Part shown: one piece after another, positions 1 through 5,570 of the stretch
Numbering within the stretch: the first letter of the stretch is position 1
Layout of the letters: each line of letters opens with the position of its first letter
Assembly: GCA_022865365.1 (NCBI GenBank)
Contig: JALHSW010000283.1
Location: 1-8,771 of the forward strand
Direction of reading: 5' to 3'
Length of the DNA: 8,771 nt
From: Acidimicrobiia bacterium
GTDB lineage: Bacteria > Actinomycetota > Acidimicrobiia > IMCC26256 > PALSA-555
Position numbers and translations under genes: made by a program
Notes under the pieces: generated by a model
Told to the model about the DNA's origin: nothing
The model's database searches: none
Seen by the model: only the letters and a program-made list of their open reading frames with translations

Positions 1-313
1 CAGCACCGGTCACCTCGACGCCAACGGGCAGCGTCTCGGTCAGCGTCGCAGGGAGCGCTTCGACGTCGATCGGTTCGACGAGCTCCAGATCCAGGTACTC
101 GCCGTCGCTCTCGTGACCCACACCGAGCGCAAGCCCGAGGCTCACCTTGGGTCGGGGTGAGAAGCCCAACGAGAACGAAAGCGGCAGCGCGGCGATGCGG
201 AACGACCGTTCGAACGAACGGGCCAGATCGCGGTGCCCCACGAACCGCACCTTCCCGTGCTTCGTGAACCGCAGACGGACGGGGAACCCGACGTCACCGC
301 GCACGGGCGCCAC
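1..313 (-). CDS. DUF2344 / TIGR03936-type radical SAM-associated protein, N-terminal part
   Basis: Only about the first 100 codons are inside the window; the gene runs off the left edge. The translation contains RLRFTKHGKVRFVGHRDLAR, then FERSFRIAALPLSFSLGFSP, RPKVSLGLALGVGHESDGEY and LDLELVEPIDVEALP. This is the signature N-terminus of the DUF2344 family (a KxGxxRFxGHxD motif followed by SxGFxPxPKxSxGxAL and ESxxEYxDxEL), as I remember it. The family is usually encoded next to, or fused to, the B12-binding radical SAM protein found immediately upstream here. Two GTG codons in frame can start it: position 313 (preceded by AGGG at a 7-base spacing) or position 304. Upstream of these the frame closes at a TGA. 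Either start overlaps the end of the radical SAM gene, by 20 or 11 bases, so translational coupling is likely. Biochemical function is unknown to me; in other actinobacteria the pair lies near rne and rplU. Confidence 0.85.
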   Translation of the reverse strand, partial: MAPVRGDVGFPVRLRFTKHGKVRFVGHRDLARSFERSFRIAALPLSFSLGFSPRPKVSLGLALGVGHESDGEYLDLELVEPIDVEALPATLTETLPVGVEVTGA

Positions 314-2264
314 CCCCGTTCCCTGCGGCGTCCTTCACGCCGAGGAACGCCACCGGAACGGCGCCGCCGCGTTCGAGATCCTGGCCGGTGCCCTGGCTCC
401 CGCCCGCGGGCGCGACCGTCGACGCGACGACGTGCTCGAGCGCCTGACCGGTGCACACACCGCAGTCGTAGCAGGGAGTCCAGCGACAATCGGGGAGCCC
501 GTGCTCGTTCAGCGCCGATCGCCATTCCTGCCACAGAAAGTCCTTGTGGAGCCCTGCGGTGACGTGGTCCCAGGGCAGCACCTCGCGCTCGGTGCGGTGC
601 CGGGTCACGTACCAGTCGGGGTCGAGGCCCTCGGCGGCCATCGCGTCGGTCCAGCGGCCGAGGTCGAAGCACTCGCTCCACTCCTGGAACGAGCCGCCGC
701 CTCGCCACACCCGCTCGATGACCTTCCCGATCCGACGGTCACCTCGACTCGCGATGCCCTCGGCGAAGGATGCCTCGGCGTCGTGCCACTTCAGCGAGAC
801 ACCGCTGCGACGAGTTGCGTCGCGCAGCAGCCCGACCTTGCGCCGGAGCTCCTCGACCGAGTTCTGACCGAACCACTGGAAGGGTGTGTGCGGCTTTGGC
901 ACGAACCCGCCGATCGAGGCGGTCGCGCTGGCGCTCTTCGTGTACTTGCGACCGATCGCGACGACGTTGCGCGCGAGCTCGGCGATACCGAGCGTGTCTT
1001 CGTCGGCCTCCGTCGGCAGGCCCGTGAGGAAGTACAGCTTCACCCGCCGCCAGCCGTTGGAGTAGGCCGCGTCGACGGCTGCGAAGAGATCCTCTTCGGT
1101 GATGAGCTTGTTGATCACCTTGCGCATACGCCACGTGCCTGCCTCGGGAGCGAACGTGAGCCCGGTCCGGCGAACCTGTTGGATCTGGCTCGCAATCCCG
1201 ACGGTGAACGCGTCCACCCGCAGCGACGGGAGCGACACGCCGACGCAGCCCGTGCCCTCCTGCGCGTTCACGATGTCGCCGACGACGTCGTCGATCCCCG
1301 AGAAATCAGCGGTGGACAGCGAGGTCAACGCGACCTCGTCGTACCCGGTGCGACGCAGACCGTCACGCACCATCATGCGGACCTGCTCTTCCGGGCGCTC
1401 GCGCACGGGGCGCGTGATCATCCCGGCCTGGCAGAACCGGCAACCACGCGTACAACCGCGGAACACCTCGACGTTCAGGCGATCGTGGACGACCTCGATG
1501 AGCGGCACGAGCTGGTTCTTGGGGTAGGGCCATTCGGCGAGATCGGCGACGGTCCGCTTCTCGACCGCCGCGGGGACGCCGGGGTACTTCGGGCGGACCT
1601 CCGCGAGGAATGGCCCGTCGTAGTCGACGTCGTACATCGACGGGACGTACACCCCCGGGACCGTGGCGAGCTCGCGCAGCACACCCTCACGATTCGTCTT
1701 CCCGGCACGCTTCCACGCCGCGAGCACGTCGTTGATCTCGCCGACGGCCTCCTCGCCGTCGCCGATGACGAACGCATCGACGAAGTCGGCGAGCGGCTCG
1801 GGGTTGAACGCACAATGCCCGCCGCACATCACCAGCGGATCCTGATCGCGACGGTCCTCGGCGCGCACTGGTGCGCCGGCGAGATCGATGCAGTTCAGGA
1901 CGTTGGTGAAGACCAGCTCGGCCGAGAGGTTGAAGGCGAGCACGTCGAACGCCCCCGCCGGGCGATGGGTGTCGACCGAGAACAGTGGCAGACCCGAGGC
2001 GCGCATCTCGGCCTCGAGATCCACCCACGGCGCGTAGGCGCGCTCGGCTGCCGCGTCCTCACGCTCGTTGAGGATCTCGTAGAGGATCTGCAGCCCCTGG
2101 TTGGGGAGCCCGATCTCGTAGGTGTCTGGGTAGATGAGGAGCCAGGAGACCTGGTCGGGCCGGTGCTGCGGGGAAACGCTGCCCCGCTCCATACCGATGT
2201 AGCGAGCGGGCTTCTCGACCCGGCCCAACAGAGGTTCGATCCTCGGCCAGAGGTCGGTGGTCAT
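294..2264 (-). CDS. B12-binding-type radical SAM protein, TIGR03960 family
   Basis: A 656-residue protein. The N-terminal region (about residues 20-230) looks like a cobalamin-binding Rossmann-type domain, with YPDTYEIGLPNQGLQILYEI and VMCGGHCAFNPEPLADFVDA. The radical SAM core follows (about 255-470) with the [4Fe-4S] motif CTRGCRFC at C271, C275 and C278. SLPSLRVD and LTFAPEAGTWRMRKVINK are typical of the family. A second cysteine cluster, C593, C598, C601 and C604 (CRWTPCYDCGVC), is the other hallmark and may hold an additional cluster. The last 50 residues are Gly/Ala-rich and linker-like; in some bacteria this protein is fused to the DUF2344 domain that is a separate overlapping gene here, so the tail may be a relict linker. 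The start is the ATG at 2264; no strong Shine-Dalgarno is seen. The gene begins 68 bases after rodA. The substrate is unknown; an RNA or ribosome-related modification is sometimes guessed from the genome context, which is inference only. Confidence 0.9.
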   Translation of the reverse strand: MTTDLWPRIEPLLGRVEKPARYIGMERGSVSPQHRPDQVSWLLIYPDTYEIGLPNQGLQILYEILNEREDAAAERAYAPWVDLEAEMRASGLPLFSVDTHRPAGAFDVLAFNLSAELVFTNVLNCIDLAGAPVRAEDRRDQDPLVMCGGHCAFNPEPLADFVDAFVIGDGEEAVGEINDVLAAWKRAGKTNREGVLRELATVPGVYVPSMYDVDYDGPFLAEVRPKYPGVPAAVEKRTVADLAEWPYPKNQLVPLIEVVHDRLNVEVFRGCTRGCRFCQAGMITRPVRERPEEQVRMMVRDGLRRTGYDEVALTSLSTADFSGIDDVVGDIVNAQEGTGCVGVSLPSLRVDAFTVGIASQIQQVRRTGLTFAPEAGTWRMRKVINKLITEEDLFAAVDAAYSNGWRRVKLYFLTGLPTEADEDTLGIAELARNVVAIGRKYTKSASATASIGGFVPKPHTPFQWFGQNSVEELRRKVGLLRDATRRSGVSLKWHDAEASFAEGIASRGDRRIGKVIERVWRGGGSFQEWSECFDLGRWTDAMAAEGLDPDWYVTRHRTEREVLPWDHVTAGLHKDFLWQEWRSALNEHGLPDCRWTPCYDCGVCTGQALEHVVASTVAPAGGSQGTGQDLERGGAVPVAFLGVKDAAGNGGGARAR

Positions 2265-2332
2265 GTTGGGGCCATCTTAGGCGGAGATCCGGCGAATCGC
2301 CGAGTGAGCAGGGGCCAAGTTGCAGCGGGGGT
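2265..2332 (-). other. rodA-radical SAM gap with inverted repeat
   Basis: This 68-base gap contains a compact inverted repeat, CGGCGAATCGCCG at 2290-2302 on the plus strand (6-base arms around one base). It is not followed by a T-run on the minus strand, so it is not a convincing intrinsic terminator. No clear promoter is seen. The reading frame of rodA stays open after its TAG through the whole gap and ends at a TGA (2263-2261) that overlaps the ATG of the radical SAM gene in an ATGA arrangement. An out-of-frame ATG at 2275 begins the mini-ORF MAPT, which ends at the same TGA. Confidence 0.5.
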
Positions 2333-3508
2333 CTAGTTGAACCGGTTGGCGTAGATGTTCTGCACCACCCCGACGCAAGCGCAGCACGTGACGAGCGCAG
2401 ACCCTCCGTAGCTCATGAACGGGAGTGGGATGCCGGTGACCGGCATGATCCCCATCGTCATGCCCATGTTCTCGAAGATCATGAACGTGAACATGGCGAG
2501 GACACCCCCGCAGACGAGCGTGCCGTAGAAATCGCGCGCGAGCCGGGCTGTTCGCCAGGTGCGCCACAGCACGACCCCGAACAGCGCCAGGATGAGGCAG
2601 GCGCCGACGAAACCGAGCTCCTCGCCGGCCGCGGTGAAGATGAAGTCAGTCTGCTGCTCGGGCACGAACCCGAGTCGGGTCTGGGGACCATTGAAGAGTC
2701 CCTTGCCCGAGACCGAACCGGTGGCGATCGTCTTGACCGATTGATCCTGGTTGTACGCGACACCTTCCTTCTTGTTCCCCGAATCGATCACGACCGTGAG
2801 CCGGTCGACCTGGTACTGCTTCAGGATGCCGAGGTTGACGACGGCGTAGATGCCGGTGATGGCCAGGAGTGCCAGCACGAGGAGGTAGCGCCCGCGCACT
2901 CCCGCGACGGCGAGCAGCCCGATCACGATGCAGAGCAGCACCATGTTGGTCCCGAGGTCGGGTTGGAGCTGCACGAGACCGAGCGGGATCAGAGCGACGC
3001 CGATGATCACGGTCAGACGCCACGGGTCGATGTCGCCGCGGTGCTCGTTCACATATCCGGCGAGGGCAACGATCAACGTGAACTTCGCGATCTCGGACGG
3101 CTGGAGCTGGAATCCGAATGGGAGCTGGATCCACGCCTGGGCACCCTTGGCGCTCGATCCGAACGGTGTGATCACGAAGAAGAGGAGCGCGCACGTGACC
3201 ACGTAGAACAGCATCGAGAAGTCGCGCAGCTTGCGGTAGTCGATCCGCAGCAGCCCGACGATCACACCGACACCGATGACGAGGGCGAGGGCCTGGCGCT
3301 TCACGAAGTAGTACGGGTCGTCAGTGATCTTGGCGTTCGACGACGAGTAGATCATCACGAACCCGATCGCCGCGATCGCCGCGACGGCACCCAACATGAC
3401 CCAGTCGAGACGGGCGAGCAGCTCGGCGTCGACGATCGATCGGCGCGCCTTCGGACTCGCGTACGCGGACGCTCGCATCGAGCGTCGGGAACGCGTGTTG
3501 AGTGCCAT
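2333..3508 (-). CDS. rodA: RodA, SEDS-family peptidoglycan glycosyltransferase
   Basis: A 391-residue polytopic membrane protein of the SEDS family. RodA polymerises lipid II into glycan strands in the lateral wall and works as a pair with the class B PBP encoded just upstream. About ten hydrophobic segments are visible from residue 36 onward. Family motifs are QPSEIAKF (136-143), QPDLGT (182-187), then GLFNGPQTRLGFVPEQQTDF (270-289), EELGFVG (296-302) and the C-terminal GIPLPFMSYGGSA (359-371). D288 of the TDFIF motif lies where the putative catalytic Asp of SEDS enzymes is found. The length agrees with the family. The first 33 residues form an Arg/Ser-rich cytoplasmic tail. The ATG at 3508 shares one base with the mrdA stop codon (TGATG) and has AGGG four bases upstream, so it is translationally coupled to mrdA. 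RodA rather than FtsW is chosen from the context next to mrdA and mreBCD. Confidence 0.95.
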   Translation of the reverse strand: MALNTRSRRSMRASAYASPKARRSIVDAELLARLDWVMLGAVAAIAAIGFVMIYSSSNAKITDDPYYFVKRQALALVIGVGVIVGLLRIDYRKLRDFSMLFYVVTCALLFFVITPFGSSAKGAQAWIQLPFGFQLQPSEIAKFTLIVALAGYVNEHRGDIDPWRLTVIIGVALIPLGLVQLQPDLGTNMVLLCIVIGLLAVAGVRGRYLLVLALLAITGIYAVVNLGILKQYQVDRLTVVIDSGNKKEGVAYNQDQSVKTIATGSVSGKGLFNGPQTRLGFVPEQQTDFIFTAAGEELGFVGACLILALFGVVLWRTWRTARLARDFYGTLVCGGVLAMFTFMIFENMGMTMGIMPVTGIPLPFMSYGGSALVTCCACVGVVQNIYANRFN

Positions 3509-5481
3509 CAGTCCCTGTATTTCTTTTCGATGACGCGGACGGCCGGAGGCGCCGGGTTGCCGTTGAGGGCCTCGATGATACGACGCGTGACCGGCGCGGC
3601 CACCGACCCACCGTTCCCGCCCTGCTCGATGAACACAACGACCACGTACTGGTGTTCGTCGCTGTCGGGTGTGGGGTTGGGGTTCACGATCGCGGCGAAG
3701 ACCGAGGTGTCCTGCTTACCGAAGACCTCGGCGGTGCCGGTCTTGCCTGCGACCTCGACGCCGCCGTAGCCCGAGAACGCGGGGCCGGCGGTGCCGATGC
3801 CGCCCGGCGAAGCGGCACCGATCAACCCGGCCATGATCGGTTCGCGGATCTCGGGCTTGATCTTCACCTCTCCTGACTTCTGGGGCGGCAGGTCGCGCAG
3901 GTCGGACGCGCCGCCGGGGTTGAGGATCTTCTGGGCGAGGCGGGGCGAGTAGAGCGTTCCCCCGTTCGCGAATGCGGCGTACGCGACCGCCTCCTGGAGC
4001 GGTGTGACGAGCAGGTCACCCTGGCCGACCGCGAGCGAGGCGCTGTCACCGGGGAGCCAGTCGCGGGTCGCAGGATCCGGATCGTCCTTGTTCAGCTTCT
4101 CCTTGAACTTCTGGGTCGGGATGCGGCCTCGCTGCTCGTTGGCGAGGCCGATCTCCGTCGACTTGCCGAACCCGAACGACCGCGCGACCCGCTGCACCGC
4201 GTACCCCTTGGCGAGGTTCCCCGGCTTCTTGTCCTTTTCATTGAAGAGCTTCCAGAGCCGGAACCCCTGGATGTAGAAGTACACGTCGCTGGAGACCGAG
4301 AGGGCAGTCGGGAGCGTCACGTTGCCGTGGCGTTCCTTCCCCGCGTTCTTGAACTCCTGCTCGTTACCCTCGGCCCCGTACTTCACGGAGCCCTGGTCGA
4401 AGATCACTTCGTCGGGCGTCGTGGTGCCGGCCTGCAGTGCGGCGATCGAGGTGAAGAGCTTCCAGCTCGAGCCCGGGGCGTACTGACCCTGGAGCGCGCG
4501 GTCGAGGAGCGGGAAGTTGCTCGCAGGTTTGGTGAGCTTCTTGAACTCCTCGCCGGGGATGCCGTCGGTGAACTTCGTGACGTCGAACGCCGGTGCCGAC
4601 GCGAGCGCGACCACCGAGCCGTCACGCGCATCGAGCACGACCGCCGCACCACCGGTCGCCTTGTATGTGGCGAACCTCGACTTGTCAGTCACGTCCCTGA
4701 GTCCGCCGGCGGCCTTCATGCCTTGCTCGAGCGACTCCTGCGCGACCTTCTGGACGTCGACGTTGACCGTGAGCTGGACGTCGTTCCCGGCGACTGCGGC
4801 CGAGTCGCTCAGCACCCGAACCAGGCGCCCGCGACTGTCGACCTCGAGCTTGCGGATCCGTGGCTTGCCGCGCAGCTGGGTCTCGAACATCGCCTCGGCG
4901 CCGTCCTTGCCGATGACGTCTTCGGGGCCGTAGCCCTCGCCGACGTGCAGCTTCTGCTCCTGGGCGTTGATCGCGCCCACGTACCCGAGCAGGTGCGGGG
5001 CCACGGCGCCGTCGGGATAGACCCGGACGCTGCGGCGCACGACGTCGACGTTGGGGAACAGCTCGGGCCGCTCCTTGAGGAAGACCAGCTTCTGATACGG
5101 GACGCTGTTCGCGATCGGCACCGGCTGATACGGCGAGTACCGCACGCTGTCGAGGCGCGCGTTTACGAGCTTCTCGGACTCGCCGAGCACCAACGCGAGT
5201 CGAGGGACCATTGCCTTGCGCTGTTGGTCTGTGATTCCGCGCCGCACCTGGACGCTGTTGATCAGCCTGTTCCCGACGATGACCTTTCCGTTCGTGTCGA
5301 GGATGCTGCCGCGAACCGCCGGCTCCGAGATGACGCGGATGCGGTTCGCGCGCGTCTCGGCGGCATAGCTCTGCGACGTCGCGACCTGCAGGAACCAGAG
5401 CCGCACGAACAGCGCCGAGAAGAGCACCATGACGACGACGCCGATCACGCCGAGGCGGACTCTGCTGTTACCTTCCGTCAC
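3508..5481 (-). CDS. mrdA: Penicillin-binding protein 2, elongation-specific transpeptidase
   Basis: A 657-residue class B PBP that cross-links peptidoglycan during side-wall elongation, anchored in the membrane with its catalytic domain outside. One N-terminal transmembrane helix spans about residues 9-31, ending in the family motif FVRLWFLQV. RGSILDTNGKV (57-67) begins the PBP dimerisation domain. The transpeptidase motifs are present: SxxK as S338-S-W-K341 (APGSSWK), SxN-equivalent S397-S-D399 (SSD, usual in elongation PBP2), and K580-T-G582 (AGKTGTAE). SLAVGQGDLLVTPLQ (482-496) is also typical. The length agrees with PBP2. The start is a GTG at 5481, placed to give a short cytoplasmic tail before the helix; the Shine-Dalgarno is weak. 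It lies 89 bases after the amidohydrolase stop and overlaps rodA by one base. Proline-rich GNPAPPAVRV occurs at the end. PBP2 and RodA act as one polymerase-cross-linker unit. Confidence 0.95.
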   Translation of the reverse strand: MTEGNSRVRLGVIGVVVMVLFSALFVRLWFLQVATSQSYAAETRANRIRVISEPAVRGSILDTNGKVIVGNRLINSVQVRRGITDQQRKAMVPRLALVLGESEKLVNARLDSVRYSPYQPVPIANSVPYQKLVFLKERPELFPNVDVVRRSVRVYPDGAVAPHLLGYVGAINAQEQKLHVGEGYGPEDVIGKDGAEAMFETQLRGKPRIRKLEVDSRGRLVRVLSDSAAVAGNDVQLTVNVDVQKVAQESLEQGMKAAGGLRDVTDKSRFATYKATGGAAVVLDARDGSVVALASAPAFDVTKFTDGIPGEEFKKLTKPASNFPLLDRALQGQYAPGSSWKLFTSIAALQAGTTTPDEVIFDQGSVKYGAEGNEQEFKNAGKERHGNVTLPTALSVSSDVYFYIQGFRLWKLFNEKDKKPGNLAKGYAVQRVARSFGFGKSTEIGLANEQRGRIPTQKFKEKLNKDDPDPATRDWLPGDSASLAVGQGDLLVTPLQEAVAYAAFANGGTLYSPRLAQKILNPGGASDLRDLPPQKSGEVKIKPEIREPIMAGLIGAASPGGIGTAGPAFSGYGGVEVAGKTGTAEVFGKQDTSVFAAIVNPNPTPDSDEHQYVVVVFIEQGGNGGSVAAPVTRRIIEALNGNPAPPAVRVIEKKYRD

Positions 5482-5564
5482 TGCTCGCCCATCCCGGGAA
5501 TCCCCGACCTACGCGTGGACCTACGCGTGGACGTACGCGTGTTCGGCCCCAACCGATCGGCCAT
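5478..5564 (-). CDS. Possible 28-residue small ORF between amidohydrolase and mrdA
   Basis: An ATG at 5564 opens a 28-codon frame that fills the gap and ends at TGA 5480-5478, overlapping the GTG start of mrdA (GTGA). GGGGAG lies about 10 bases upstream of the ATG, within the last codons of the amidohydrolase, so a ribosome site is possible. The predicted peptide begins MADRLGPN, continues with the four-residue repeats TRTS, TRRS, TRRS (encoded by the 12-base tandem repeat) and ends GIPGMGEQ. I recognise no family. It is in the same frame as the amidohydrolase, three codons after its TAA. It could be a coupling leader peptide for mrdA, a relict C-terminus of the amidohydrolase, or chance in GC-rich DNA, where stops are rare. 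Confidence that it is a real gene is low. Confidence 0.2.
   Translation of the reverse strand: MADRLGPNTRTSTRRSTRRSGIPGMGEQ
5489..5506 (-). promoter_or_regulatory. Motif shared with the mreD leader, copy before mrdA
   Basis: The minus strand reads CGGGGATTCCCGGGATGG, ending 8 bases before the mrdA GTG. Nearly the same sequence, with one substitution and one missing base, lies just before mreD. It contains the partial palindrome GGGATTCCC and includes an ATG out of frame with mrdA. It might be a protein site, an RNA hairpin near the ribosome site, or coincidence in GC-rich DNA. Confidence 0.35.
5507..5542. repeat. Three tandem copies of a 12-base repeat
   Basis: The plus strand reads ACCTACGCGTGG (5507-5518), ACCTACGCGTGG (5519-5530) and ACGTACGCGTGT (5531-5542). 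The first two copies are identical and the third differs at two positions. Each unit centres on the palindrome ACGCGT. The array lies entirely in the amidohydrolase-mrdA gap, 26 bases from the mrdA start. It could be a cluster of operator sites, a slippage-prone array, or part of the small ORF noted here; function is not known. Confidence 0.85.
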
Positions 5565-5570
5565 CACAGG

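Noticed and set aside
397..399. Loss of the SxN motif in PBP2 (SSD instead of SSN; numbers are protein residues S397-D399)
   Set aside because: Elongation-type PBP2 proteins commonly have Asp at this position, so it is normal for the family and not a defect.
2290..2302. Intrinsic terminator after rodA
   Set aside because: The stem is short with almost no loop and no U-run follows on the transcript strand, so termination is not supported.
147..2336. A 729-codon open frame on the plus strand
   Set aside because: It lies antisense to the radical SAM gene, whose motifs are clear. The translation is Arg/Asp/Glu/Val-rich without recognisable domains, as expected for the mirror frame of a GC-rich gene.
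2741..3769. A 342-codon open frame on the plus strand
   Set aside because: It is antisense to rodA and the mrdA end, is rich in His/Asp/Glu, and spans a genuine gene junction, which a real gene on the other strand would not be expected to do.
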